Made by a program: the position numbers and the translations under genes. DNA of 48,312 nt from positions 1 through 48,312 of the forward strand of contig VGYC01000032.1 of assembly GCA_016873095.1 (NCBI GenBank). Direction: 5' to 3'. This document shows, in pieces, positions 1-8,237 of this stretch. Below the pieces are notes generated by a model, which saw only the letters and a list, made by a program, of their open reading frames with translations, had not been told where the DNA came from and did no database searches. Each line of letters begins with the position of its first letter. Position 1 is the stretch's first letter. This stretch comes from Planctomycetota bacterium. Its GTDB lineage: Bacteria > Planctomycetota > Planctomycetia > Gemmatales > Gemmataceae.

Positions 1-75
1 CACGCGCACATCAGGAAGCGACTGAAAGTACAGCTTGATCGACTTGATTGGCCCAAGGGTAGTAGTAGCGACCAT
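1..75 (-). CDS. N-terminal fragment of an unknown protein, cut by the window edge
   Basis: Only 25 codons are visible: an ATG start reading MVATTTLGPIKSIKLYFQSL and onward, still open at the edge. The start is supported by a GGAGGA ribosome binding site about 10 bases upstream. That site overlaps the stop codon of the ligase gene in front of it, so the two genes look co-transcribed with 6 bases between them. There is no signal peptide or recognisable motif in this short piece. Function is unknown. The call rests on the start signal and position alone, and a chance start cannot be excluded. Confidence 0.5.
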   Translation of the reverse strand, partial: MVATTTLGPIKSIKLYFQSLPDVRV

Positions 76-81
76 GCGTTC

Positions 82-1941
82 CTATCCTCCGGAAAAGAGA
101 TGGGACGGGACAGGCAAAACTCCGGAGAATCGTAGGGGCTGTACAGTAGTCAAAATCAAGCCCGCGGCGATAATTGAGGCAGAATTTGGCGATTTCGCCC
201 TGGTGATGCCCTGCTCCGGGTACAGCACCTTGTCGGGGCTCGTGAGACGCACGCCGGCATATTCCTTCTTGCCCGCATCGTATCCTGGTTTTCCGCCTGG
301 CGTGTTCCGCTCCGTAGCAGTACGAGAAACGGCCCTGTCCCGCTGGACGTCCCCGGCGGGCCGGTCTTCACGCAATCCCTGGAATGAAGCATGGCGCAGT
401 CGGCCATCGCGCGTCCAGGCAGCGTACGCGACCTGGGCGACCAGCTGCGGCTCGACCCAGTAGGTCTCGGCGCTCCGGCGAGTCAGGTTCTCGAAGGGCG
501 AGGCGGCGCGGGCCAGCGGCTTTAGGCGTTGCAACAAGGAGCGAAGCGTCGGCTCGTCAAAACCCGTGCCGACCTTGCCGGCATACAGCAGATTGCCTCT
601 GTCATGGACGCCAACGAGTAATGCGCCGAGGCCGACGCGCGCGCCGCGCGGGGCAGAGTAGCCGCCGATGACAAATGCATCGCTCTTGAGGCACTTGACC
701 TTGAGCCAGTCGAGCCCGCGGCCGGGCCGGTAGGGCCGATCGCGACGCTTGCTGATGATCCCTTCCAAACCCATCTTGCACGCCTGCTGACGAAATGCAC
801 GACCATTGCCTTCGAGATGGTCCGAGTAGCGGATACGGGGCAGCGCGGCGGTGCGGATGACCTCGGCCAGAAGGCGCTTGCGCTCGTCGAGAGGAACGGC
901 CGCGATATCGCGACCGTTGAGATGCAGAAGATCGAAGGCAAAGTAATGCAGCGCAGCGGCGTCTCCACCGCCGATGGCGTTCTGCAACTCCTGGAAGTCG
1001 GTGCTGCCATCGGCGCGCAACACCACGACTTCGCCGTCCAGGATCGCCTGGGTAACGGGCAGCGCTCCGGCGGCATCCGCGAGCGCACCGAATCGCGACG
1101 TCCAGTCCTGGTGGTTGCGGCTGAGGAAGCGCACGCGCCCCTTCTCGACGCGGCAAACCATGCGATAGCCGTCGAGCTTGATCTCGTGAAGCCAGTCAGC
1201 GCCGTCCGGCGCTTCACGCGCGAGAGTGGCAAGCTGCACCGGCACCCGACGAGGAAGCGGCGCGGCGCTGGCGCCCCTGGGCATGGAGAATTGCGCCGTG
1301 CCGCGTCGGGAGAGCTTTCGCTTGCCTGCCTTGGCCGGCTCAAGCGTCTTCGAGGCGGACGCGTTCCAGACACGATCGCGTGCGGCGGCGATCTCCTCCA
1401 GGCTTCGATCGCTGAGCACGCTCAGCGGATCTTCCAAAAGGATGTCGCCCTGATCGGAAGCCTCCTCATCGCGCTCCTTGAACAACAGCCAGTTGGGTCT
1501 GGCGCTCGTGCCGTCGGCCCGGCCGGTCCGCAGCAACATCCATTTGCCGCGCAGCTTCTGCCCGTGCAAGATGAACTTGAGCTTGCCGGTTCGAAAGTTT
1601 TCCCCGGCATCGTCGAGCGGTTCCCAGGTTCCACGGTCCCAGACCATCACGCTGCCCGCGCCGTATTCACCTGCCGGAATGACGCCCTCGAAGGAACCAT
1701 AATCGACGGGGTGATCCTCGACCTGGACAGCCAGCCGCTTGACTGACGGGTCGAGGCTGGGGCCCTTGGGGACGGCCCAGCTCTTGAGCACGCCGTCCAG
1801 CTCGAGACGAAAGTCATAGTGCAAGTTTCGCGCATCATGCTTTTGCACCACGAAGGACCATCCGGTCCGAGACGGCTCCTGACCGATCGGCTCGGGCGTC
1901 CGCTGGAAATGCCGCTTGCGTCTGTATTCTTGAAGAGCCAT
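82..1941 (-). CDS. LigD-like ATP-dependent DNA ligase (PE and ligase domains; polymerase domain truncated)
   Basis: This is a 619-residue protein related to the non-homologous end-joining ligase LigD, which heals 3' ends and seals double-strand breaks with Ku. Residues about 1-160 form the 3'-phosphoesterase domain (HDARNLHYDFRLE, WAVPKG, VEDHPVDYGSFEG). Residues about 235-530 form the ligase domain: motif I KLDGYR with nucleophile K255, motif Ia FLSRN, motif III DGEVV, motif IV EGIISKR, motif V WLKVK, then an OB fold ending near TRDGRLRHASF. From about residue 565 the start of a polymerase domain is visible (LTSPDKVLYPEQGIT). The reading frame then departs from the family and ends within 40 residues; a full polymerase domain would add roughly 250. 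In the alternative frame GEIAKF continues the family pattern for only a few residues. No Ku gene is in the window. It lies 51 bases behind the YgfZ gene, probably in one operon. The start has no strong ribosome binding site. Confidence 0.88.
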   Translation of the reverse strand: MALQEYRRKRHFQRTPEPIGQEPSRTGWSFVVQKHDARNLHYDFRLELDGVLKSWAVPKGPSLDPSVKRLAVQVEDHPVDYGSFEGVIPAGEYGAGSVMVWDRGTWEPLDDAGENFRTGKLKFILHGQKLRGKWMLLRTGRADGTSARPNWLLFKERDEEASDQGDILLEDPLSVLSDRSLEEIAAARDRVWNASASKTLEPAKAGKRKLSRRGTAQFSMPRGASAAPLPRRVPVQLATLAREAPDGADWLHEIKLDGYRMVCRVEKGRVRFLSRNHQDWTSRFGALADAAGALPVTQAILDGEVVVLRADGSTDFQELQNAIGGGDAAALHYFAFDLLHLNGRDIAAVPLDERKRLLAEVIRTAALPRIRYSDHLEGNGRAFRQQACKMGLEGIISKRRDRPYRPGRGLDWLKVKCLKSDAFVIGGYSAPRGARVGLGALLVGVHDRGNLLYAGKVGTGFDEPTLRSLLQRLKPLARAASPFENLTRRSAETYWVEPQLVAQVAYAAWTRDGRLRHASFQGLREDRPAGDVQRDRAVSRTATERNTPGGKPGYDAGKKEYAGVRLTSPDKVLYPEQGITRAKSPNSASIIAAGLILTTVQPLRFSGVLPVPSHLFSGG

Positions 1942-1992
1942 GATGCCAGAGAATCGAGCAAAAATGATGCCCGTGTCAAGAGCACAGGGCGT

Positions 1993-2985
1993 TCACTTCG
2001 TCGATGTTTCCGTCCTGCTGCCTGAGATGTGCGCGATCGGTCCCCCTGGATGATCGAGAAACAGTTGCATCCCCGGCTCCCAGAAGCCGCGGCGGAGATA
2101 GGCGAGGGCAATGGCGCCCAGGCGTGGCGAGACCGCGGCCGATGTCACCTGGCCGACCTCCTGCTCCTGGTGAAAGACCCTGGCCCCCGGCGTCGCGGGC
2201 TGGTCGCCGTCGATGCGCAGCGGCGTCAGCATGCGGTTGACGTGGCCACGATCGCGGGCCATGACGATGGTTTCCTGGCCGAGGTAGCAGCCCTTTGTGT
2301 AGCTGATCGCTCGGGTGCGGCCGACCTCCATGGCCAGACGCTTGTCATCCATGTCGATGCCGTAGACGGGCCAGCCGGCCTCGATGCGCAAGATGTCCCA
2401 GACGGCGTCAGTGGCCGGCGCGGCGCCGGCGGACGTCACCTTTGCCGCCAGTTCCTGTGAGATGGCCGCCGGACAGAAAACATCAAAGCCCGGCAGGCCG
2501 AGAACATCGTTGCGGCGGACAAGAATCGGCTCGCCGCCAGACCAGGCCAGCGTGCGATTGCCCAGCTCCTTCAGGTCGGCGACAGCCTCGCCGAGCGACT
2601 CGTGCAGGACGTCCTGCGCACGCGGGCCGCAGATGTGGAACTGCGCGAGCGAAGCGGTCCGGTCCGCCAGCTCTACCTGCTCGCTGATCAGGAAATGATT
2701 GAGATGGGCCAGGACCTTGCCGGCCTGACCGGCCACGGTGTCCAGCAGAACAAACGCTCCATCATCGGCCGCGGCAAAATGTCCGATCAGCACATGGGCG
2801 ACGATCTTGGCCTTGGCGGTGGTGAGAAACGCCTCGCGTCCCTCGCCGACCGGCAGACCCTTCACGTCCTGCGTGCACAGGTTGTTGAGAAACATCAAGG
2901 CTTCAGGACCGGCCAGCTCGATCTTGCCATGCGCGGAGAGATCGAAGAGTGCGGCACGCTCAACAGCCTGGGGATAACTTGACAT
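1993..2985 (-). CDS. ygfZ: YgfZ/GcvT-family folate-binding protein (iron-sulfur cluster assembly or repair)
   Basis: A 330-residue protein of the GcvT-like fold. The diagnostic YgfZ signature KGCYLGQE is at residues 231-238, with C233 as the conserved cysteine. In known members this protein binds tetrahydrofolate and supports the assembly or repair of certain 4Fe-4S enzymes, including MiaB. The N-terminus (AALFDLSAHGKIELAGPEAL) matches the family start. The frame stays open about 59 codons further upstream, but that extension is basic and low in complexity, so the ATG at 2985 is chosen. A GTG directly before it is an alternative. No export signal is present, so it should be cytoplasmic. The next gene downstream on the same strand is the LigD-like ligase. 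Confidence 0.9.
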   Translation of the reverse strand: MSSYPQAVERAALFDLSAHGKIELAGPEALMFLNNLCTQDVKGLPVGEGREAFLTTAKAKIVAHVLIGHFAAADDGAFVLLDTVAGQAGKVLAHLNHFLISEQVELADRTASLAQFHICGPRAQDVLHESLGEAVADLKELGNRTLAWSGGEPILVRRNDVLGLPGFDVFCPAAISQELAAKVTSAGAAPATDAVWDILRIEAGWPVYGIDMDDKRLAMEVGRTRAISYTKGCYLGQETIVMARDRGHVNRMLTPLRIDGDQPATPGARVFHQEQEVGQVTSAAVSPRLGAIALAYLRRGFWEPGMQLFLDHPGGPIAHISGSRTETSTK

Positions 2986-3593
2986 CACAAGGTCAGTATA
3001 GGACTGCAGCACGAGATGAGGGGAGGATCTTCCGAGGGCGCGGGACCCGAAGGAAAGCGCAAACCGTGATTGCTTCGATCGGCGACGATAGTCTCTTGGA
3101 TCCATTCGAGACCGACGCCTCGGCGGGTCAAGTCGATATTCCCCCCAAGGCATTGGAGGCAACCCCTGCGCCGCGCGGGCCTGCCCTGAGGTTTATCCTT
3201 CCTTTTTTCCGATTCGTCCAGGTCAGGATGTGCCGAGGGGGTATATGTCACTTTCTGGACGAATCCTGGACGAATGTTGTGGACGCATGGCGTCGTGCCT
3301 GGGCCAGCGATCCGCGTGTGTGCCGGAGGCTTGCCGCGGTGGCTGCGCCAGGCCAGCGGCGTAACGTCCAGATTCAGTTATACTTACGTCGCAAGGCCCG
3401 TAGCTTCTCAATAAGGCTGGGTGAAGGCGGCCTCAATGTGTGTGCGCGAGTGCAAAACCCGCAGGCGCAATTCAATCCATCGCCACGTTACCCAGGGTTA
3501 TTGAGATCACGCGAGGCCTGGATTAGCCGCGGCGCCGTGTGGGATTTGCTGTCGGCGCGGGGCAGTGGGTCTGACCCCTGTTCGGACAGTCTC
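2986..3593. other. Gene-free stretch of about 600 bases carrying a dispersed-type repeat
   Basis: No convincing gene is seen on either strand. A long plus-strand frame crosses it, but this is an uninterrupted shadow running through the antisense of both neighbours and into the DUF1501 gene. The stretch contains the 46-bp repeat at 3229-3274 and an ATTCGTCCAG at 3211-3220 that is the exact reverse complement of the CTGGACGAAT units in that repeat. It must also hold the promoter of the YgfZ-ligase operon, but I could not place a convincing -35/-10 pair. Its last part (3560-3590) contains GGGTCTGACCCC, a short palindrome. Confidence 0.6.
3229..3274 (+). repeat. 46-bp repeat, copy 1 (tandem CTGGACGAATC units)
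   Basis: This segment matches the reverse complement of 22514-22559 at 40 of 46 positions, with no gaps. Its core is CTGGACGAATC followed directly by CTGGACGAAT, an 11-bp period of about one helical turn. All six differences lie outside the tandem core. An inverted CTGGACGAAT lies upstream at 3211-3220 in this copy only, so this copy could form a stem with a loop of about 33 bases. Both copies are intergenic. Confidence 0.75.
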
Positions 3594-4799
3594 TCACTTC
3601 ACCACGGCCATCGTCTTGTGAGCGTCCGGAAGAACCAGGCAGCGGCCCCGGCCGGTGAGCAGGCGCTGCACCTGGCCCGGAGAGTCGAGCGGGATCGTGA
3701 ACATGTCCTCGGCGGCTTCATCCGGCATGCCGCTGAGAAGATACAGGTTCGCTTGCTCGGCGGCGCTGGCCCAGAGGAACAGCGTCTCGGAGCACGGGAC
3801 CTTGTTCTGCCGCAGCGCATAGAGCAGGCCGGCGACGTTCTCGTACTGGCGGAGGATTTCCGCCTCGGGGCCAAGCTCCGGCTGCCCGGCGGTGACGAGG
3901 ACGATGCGGCCATTGGATTTGACGACGCGCGCGGCCGATGCGAAGGCGCGGGCCAGGTCGTCCAGCGACAGCCGCTCTGGATCGCCGCTGATGCCCGCCA
4001 GCACCACATCGGCTGGCTCGGCGATCTCGACGCGCCAGCGGGCGTCGAGCAGCCGTTGCCCAGCATCGCTGTTTTCCACGGGCCCGGCCAGAACATGCAC
4101 GACGTCAGTACCGGTGCCCTCGATGATCTGAACGAGAAACGGCGCGCCGAGTTGCCAGGCCACCTCGGCGGCCTCGCGGCGAACCGGCCAGGGTTCGCTT
4201 CCGGGCGCATCGAGCGTCAGGTGCCGGAACAGCTCCCGGCGCGTGGCCTCATCGCTCAGCGCCGGGTAGATCGCCGTTTCCGCGCCCGAATATCCCAGCA
4301 CCGGATCGTACGCGCGGCCCGACAGGACGACGACCTGGTCGGCATCCACCACGGTGCGATTGAGGTATATCCGCCGGCCCTTGCGCGTGCTGGCCAGGTA
4401 ACTCAGGTGCCGGCGATTGTCCGGATCATGTACTTCGAGCCGGGTTTCCTCGAACTCGTCCGCGAGGTCGTCGAGCCATGGCTGTTCCACCGAGCGCGGC
4501 GGGCACAGGATGGTGATGGCCGCCGGCGCGATGTGTGCCTCTTTCAGATGCTCCAGCACCGGCATGAGCAGCTTGCCCACATTCGGCAGGCGATCGTCCA
4601 GGATGATGGCCACGTGATCGTCGGGAATGAGCGCCTGCCGCAGTGCGGGAAAATCGAGCGGGTGCTCGAGCGCCTCGCGGACCGCGCCGACAGGATCGGC
4701 CAGCGGCGCCGCCGGCGGCTGACGGCGGACCGGCACCACGTCGTGGTCCGGCACCTCCACCGGCAAGACTTCCCGGCCATAGGCGACATCGATCCGCAT
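3594..4799 (-). CDS. LarA-like protein (DUF2088 family) lacking most catalytic residues
   Basis: A 401-residue protein with the overall pattern of the nickel-pincer lactate racemase LarA. There is an N-terminal domain with VAIILDDR near residues 63-70 where the family has a serine/aspartate-rich turn, then GYSGAET at 169-175 where LarA has GFSGGRK. Aligned by eye with the Lactobacillus plantarum enzyme as I remember it, H108 falls in CPPRSVEQP with no histidine, H174 becomes D165 and the cofactor-anchoring K184 becomes T175. Only H200 is kept, as H193. It is therefore unlikely to carry the nickel cofactor or racemise lactate, and its real substrate is unknown. The ATG at 4799 follows a good GGAGGT site; the frame is open 28 codons upstream. 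It is transcribed divergently from the DUF1501 gene. No signal peptide is present. Confidence 0.75.
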   Translation of the reverse strand: MRIDVAYGREVLPVEVPDHDVVPVRRQPPAAPLADPVGAVREALEHPLDFPALRQALIPDDHVAIILDDRLPNVGKLLMPVLEHLKEAHIAPAAITILCPPRSVEQPWLDDLADEFEETRLEVHDPDNRRHLSYLASTRKGRRIYLNRTVVDADQVVVLSGRAYDPVLGYSGAETAIYPALSDEATRRELFRHLTLDAPGSEPWPVRREAAEVAWQLGAPFLVQIIEGTGTDVVHVLAGPVENSDAGQRLLDARWRVEIAEPADVVLAGISGDPERLSLDDLARAFASAARVVKSNGRIVLVTAGQPELGPEAEILRQYENVAGLLYALRQNKVPCSETLFLWASAAEQANLYLLSGMPDEAAEDMFTIPLDSPGQVQRLLTGRGRCLVLPDAHKTMAVVK

Positions 4800-4868
4800 G
4801 AGACCTCCATGTTTGCGCTTGCACGCCAGCGCATGCCGCGAGCGGCGTGCTGTCATTCTCGCCGTCCG

Positions 4869-4927
4869 GCGAGTCGTAGGCAACCCGTTGGCGTATTATG
4901 GTGGACGCGGCCGCCGGACGCATCATC
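4869..4927 (+). promoter_or_regulatory. Promoter/leader element, copy A, upstream of the DUF1501 gene
   Basis: TATTAT at 4894-4899 is a good -10 box, and a poor -35 (GCGAGT at 4869) lies 19 bases upstream. The segment 4888-4927 lines up without gaps with 8256-8295: TTGGCGTATWATG, then 12 unconserved bases, then GCCGGACGCATCATC identical in both. Upstream, GAGTCGYAGGC is also shared, with one base of length difference. The identical 15-mer starts about 12 bases after the -10, so it should form the beginning of the transcript. The element ends 22 bases before the chosen start codon. Confidence 0.65.
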
Positions 4928-4949
4928 GGGGAAGCTGCCAGAAAGAGTC

Positions 4950-6359
4950 ATGCTTGGCGATCTGCAAACCTTGGTATCCTCCGCGCCCGGGATGCGGCGT
5001 CGCGACCTCGTGCGGGCCGGCGGATTGGCCGCGTTCGCATTGACGTTGCCCGAACTGGTGGGCGCCAGGACGCCGCCGTCTTTGACCCACGGCCGGGCCA
5101 GGTCATGTATCTACATATTTCTCCAGGGCGGACCGTCGCAGTTAGATACTTTTGATCCCAAGCCGGACGCGCCGGCCGAAATCCGCGGCGAGTTCCGGGC
5201 CATCGCGACGAGTGTGCCGGGCACTCTCGTCAGCGAGCACTTGCCGCGCCTCGCGCGACTGGCCAACCGCTTTGCCTTGGTCCGTTCGTGCACGCATGAC
5301 GATCCGGAGCACAATTCAGCCGCCTACGCGTGCTTGACGGGGCGGATGCACCCGAACAAGGGACAGATCGTGGGCCCCGGCCCCGACGATTTTCCGCCGT
5401 ACGGGGCGGCGCTGGCCGGGATTCGGCCGCCGCCGCAATCGCTGCCGGCGTGGGTGACGATGCCCGCCTATCTCATCAATGCCGGCGTGCCGTTTCCGTC
5501 GCAGAATGCGGGTTTCATGGGGTCGGCCTTCGACCCTTTGGCCATTCGCCGCGATCCCAATCTAGCAGGCTTTGCCGTGGAAGGTCTGGGCCTGTCCACG
5601 GGCGTGTCGGTCGATCGACTGGATGCCCGCCGGGCCCTGTGGCAGCGCTTGGACCAGCTGGCGCACCGGGTCGACGCCGCAAATTCCGCGCGAGCCATGG
5701 AGAATTGTTACCAGCGGGCCTTCGACCTCATACTTTCGCCGGCGGCGCGGCGGGCGTTTCAGTTGTCAGCCGAGCCGTTGGCGGCGCGCGATCGATATGG
5801 TCGAACGCCCTTTGGGCAGAGCCTGCTGTTGTCGCGCCGGCTTATCGAGGCGGGCGTGCCGCTGGTGACGGTCTACTACACCAATGAAACACCCAGGCGG
5901 CCAGGCTGCTCGATCTCCTGGGACACCCACGAAGACAACTTCCCCGACCTGAAGACCAAGTTGCTGCCCGACCTGGATCGCGCCCTGTCGGCGCTGCTGG
6001 CAGACCTGGAATTGCGCGGCCTGCTAGGCGAGACACTGGTGGTGGCGGCGGGCGAGTTTGGCCGCACGCCGAAGGTCGGCCAGCGCATCACCAATGCCGG
6101 GGCGACCGGCAATGGTCGCGATCACTGGACACGGGCGTACAGCGTGCTCTGGGCCGGCGGCGGCGTTCGCGGCGGCCTCGTCTACGGTGCCTCGGACAGG
6201 CACGCGGCGAGCCCGGCCCGGCAGCCGGTCACCCCGGCCGCACTCGCCGCGAGCCTCTATCATGCATTGGGCGTCGATCCCAGCCGGATGCTGCGCGATC
6301 GACTGGGCCGGCCGCATGCCCTCACCGAAGCCGAGCCGATTCATGCCTTGTTCGCCTGA
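4950..6359 (+). CDS. DUF1501 family secreted protein with Tat-type signal
   Basis: A 469-residue member of the DUF1501 family, abundant in planctomycetes and built on a sulfatase/alkaline-phosphatase-like fold. The exact activity of the family is not established. The twin-arginine signal MRRRDLVRAGGLAAFALTLP starts at residue 15. Family landmarks follow: FLQGGPSQLDTFDPKP, LARLANRFALVRSC, the asparagine/alanine-rich HNSAAYACLTG, WDTHEDNFPDLKTKLLPDLD, VVAAGEFGRTPKV and GRDHWTRAYSVLWAGGG near the end. The ATG at 4950 is preceded by GAAAGAG; an alternative start is 4992, directly at the twin-arginine segment. These proteins often travel with PSCyt1 cytochrome proteins, but here the partner is the phospholipase-like gene 24 bases downstream, suggesting one transcript. 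Transcription likely starts in promoter element A. Confidence 0.92.
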   Translation: MLGDLQTLVSSAPGMRRRDLVRAGGLAAFALTLPELVGARTPPSLTHGRARSCIYIFLQGGPSQLDTFDPKPDAPAEIRGEFRAIATSVPGTLVSEHLPRLARLANRFALVRSCTHDDPEHNSAAYACLTGRMHPNKGQIVGPGPDDFPPYGAALAGIRPPPQSLPAWVTMPAYLINAGVPFPSQNAGFMGSAFDPLAIRRDPNLAGFAVEGLGLSTGVSVDRLDARRALWQRLDQLAHRVDAANSARAMENCYQRAFDLILSPAARRAFQLSAEPLAARDRYGRTPFGQSLLLSRRLIEAGVPLVTVYYTNETPRRPGCSISWDTHEDNFPDLKTKLLPDLDRALSALLADLELRGLLGETLVVAAGEFGRTPKVGQRITNAGATGNGRDHWTRAYSVLWAGGGVRGGLVYGASDRHAASPARQPVTPAALAASLYHALGVDPSRMLRDRLGRPHALTEAEPIHALFA

Positions 6360-6383
6360 ATCAACTTCATGGGAGTCGTGCCA

Positions 6384-8216
6384 ATGCGATGCTCGTGCCT
6401 GGTTGCGTTCATTGCCGCGATGGGTTGCCTGTTTCTGGCCGCAGAACCGGTGCAGGCCTGGGGCGCGCACCGCTGGCATGCGGAACTGGTGCGGAAGATT
6501 CTAGCGCCGGCGCTGACGGCCGGCGACCGCCCTGTATTCTCCGACAAGGAGCTGGATGAATACGTCAACCTGTATGCGTACTACCCGGACTGGGGCTGGG
6601 GACTCACCGGCAAGCGACCGGACGAGCGCTGGGGCTATTTCATCGAAACGCACAAGAAGCGTTCGCTGGATGGAAACACGCACAGCAAGCGTGCCGCGCT
6701 TGAGTATTTCAAGCTCATGCTGGAAACGCTGGCGTCCGGCGAGTCGCGGCAGTCTCTGGTCTGGGCCGGCTGTCTGACGCATCAGATCGGCGATGCCGTC
6801 GCGACCAATCATCCGCCACTGCTGATGTACATGGTCTATGGCCTGATGCCGTGGAACATGACCCTCGGCGATACCGACAAGAAGATCGGCAGCCGCGGCG
6901 ACTGGCTCGACCTGGCCGTCGCTGTCGATCCGGCGGGCAAGCGTTACCTGCAACAGGAGTTGCAGGACCATCGACCCCGGCTGCTGGCGGACAACGCGCT
7001 CGATGCCGCCGTGCAATTGCAGATGATTCTCGACAAGAATTTCTTGCTGGTGCTCAAGCACGAGCGTGCCATCGCCGCCGCTTACGAGGCCTGGACCGCG
7101 CGGGCTGACCCGGCGGCGAGAGACAAGCTCGCCAAGCTCATGGCTGGGGTCGTGGCACAATGCACCAGGGACGCGGCGGATGTTCTGTACACGGCCGTCG
7201 AACTCGTAAGGTCGAAGAAATCGACATTTCAAGTGGCCGAAGCGCAACGCAAGGGCGCACCGCAGGTGAAGACTCTGCGACAGGCACACCCACTTGCAGG
7301 CGTTTCCTCCTATCAGGACCTGCTGGGCGGGAAAGCCCAGCGCGGCGCCGTCGGCGTTTTCCTGGGCGTGCCGCCGTGCTACTGGGTGACTCCGGGCGCC
7401 ATCGACCTGCGTGACTGCTATTTCCTGAGCGTCGTGGCCCGCACTCTCAAGAGGGAGAAGATCCCCTGCACCATCCTCGACATCCGCAAGCCCCCCGGAC
7501 GCCTCGCTCCCAACGAGACACCGGTGATCGTGCTGGCGCCGTACCGGCAGGAGGACGGCCTGGTGACGGCCGACTTTGAGAAAACGTTGAGCCGATATCA
7601 GGCCGACGGCGGACGGATTCTCTTCATCGGCGGCTGGCCGAACTACCCTGCCCTGAAGCCGCTGGCGGATGCGCTCATGCCGAGTCCCAATAACGACCGC
7701 CATGACTATCCTGTGACGCCGGCGCAGATGGCTCGCGCCAGGATTGTGGTCGCCGATGGCATCGTCGCCCCACGGAATCCGCCATCGTTCAAGATCGCAC
7801 GAGTGATGAGCGATTTCGACACGCGCGGCAGCGGCCGCTTGGTTCTCAAGCCGGATCGGCCGAAGTCCGTCGTGCCGGTTCTTGATCTCGAAGTCGATGG
7901 AAAAAGAATGGCAGTCAGCGCCGCTCACGTCGATAACGGCGCCTACCGAAGCATCTATGCGCCTTGGTACCTGTTCATGCCGTGCACGTTTCAGAAGAAA
8001 ACGGCCGTGCAGGACGTGCACGAGCCGCGCCTGGATGCCGAAGGAACCGCCATTCTCAAGTTGCTGGTCGAGCGGCTAAAGCGGTCGGCCGTGCCGCAAG
8101 CGGATGCAGCGCCGGGCGCTGCGCTGGGCTGGCCGGCGGTCGGCCTTGTTGTCGCGCTCGCGTGCTGTCGCCTGGCAAGACGGCCCAGGCAACCGCTGTC
8201 ACGGAAATTACGGTGA
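6384..8216 (+). CDS. Secreted, membrane-anchored zinc phospholipase C/S1-P1 nuclease-like protein with a C-terminal amidotransferase-like domain
   Basis: A 610-residue protein. A signal peptide ends at VQA, so the mature chain would begin WGAHRWH. An N-terminal tryptophan followed by histidines is the zinc-binding start of the phospholipase C/S1-P1 nuclease fold. Further likely ligands are in FIETHKKR, NTHSKRAALEYF and CLTHQIGDAVATNHP, the last being a clear HxxGD motif. Residues about 310-560 look like a Rossmann-type ThuA/glutamine-amidotransferase-like domain (FLSVVARTLKREKIPCTILD, RYQADGGRILFIGGW). One hydrophobic helix (GWPAVGLVVALACC) followed by a basic tail anchors the C-terminus. The ATG at 6384 is preferred because GGGAG precedes it; the frame has another ATG at 6369. 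It is probably co-transcribed with the DUF1501 gene. Whether it cleaves lipids or nucleic acids cannot be told. Confidence 0.72.
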   Translation: MRCSCLVAFIAAMGCLFLAAEPVQAWGAHRWHAELVRKILAPALTAGDRPVFSDKELDEYVNLYAYYPDWGWGLTGKRPDERWGYFIETHKKRSLDGNTHSKRAALEYFKLMLETLASGESRQSLVWAGCLTHQIGDAVATNHPPLLMYMVYGLMPWNMTLGDTDKKIGSRGDWLDLAVAVDPAGKRYLQQELQDHRPRLLADNALDAAVQLQMILDKNFLLVLKHERAIAAAYEAWTARADPAARDKLAKLMAGVVAQCTRDAADVLYTAVELVRSKKSTFQVAEAQRKGAPQVKTLRQAHPLAGVSSYQDLLGGKAQRGAVGVFLGVPPCYWVTPGAIDLRDCYFLSVVARTLKREKIPCTILDIRKPPGRLAPNETPVIVLAPYRQEDGLVTADFEKTLSRYQADGGRILFIGGWPNYPALKPLADALMPSPNNDRHDYPVTPAQMARARIVVADGIVAPRNPPSFKIARVMSDFDTRGSGRLVLKPDRPKSVVPVLDLEVDGKRMAVSAAHVDNGAYRSIYAPWYLFMPCTFQKKTAVQDVHEPRLDAEGTAILKLLVERLKRSAVPQADAAPGAALGWPAVGLVVALACCRLARRPRQPLSRKLR

Positions 8217-8237
8217 CTCATGCTATTCGGCGCGCCG

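Noticed and set aside
35-463. A 142-codon plus-strand frame at the left edge
   Set aside because: It lies antisense to the ligase gene and has no family features.
4950-4992. Start of the DUF1501 gene at 4992 rather than 4950
   Set aside because: 4992 would begin at the twin-arginine segment, but 4950 has a better upstream GAAAGAG and fits the promoter position; 4992 is noted as an alternative.
2949-6359. A 1136-codon plus-strand frame running through the intergenic region, the antisense of the LarA-like gene and into the DUF1501 gene
   Set aside because: The first 660 codons are an antisense shadow in GC-rich DNA; only the DUF1501 part from 4950 has family features and a signal peptide.
6501-8021. 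A 506-codon minus-strand frame opposite the phospholipase-like gene
   Set aside because: No recognisable motif or ribosome binding site; it mirrors the codon bias of the plus-strand gene.
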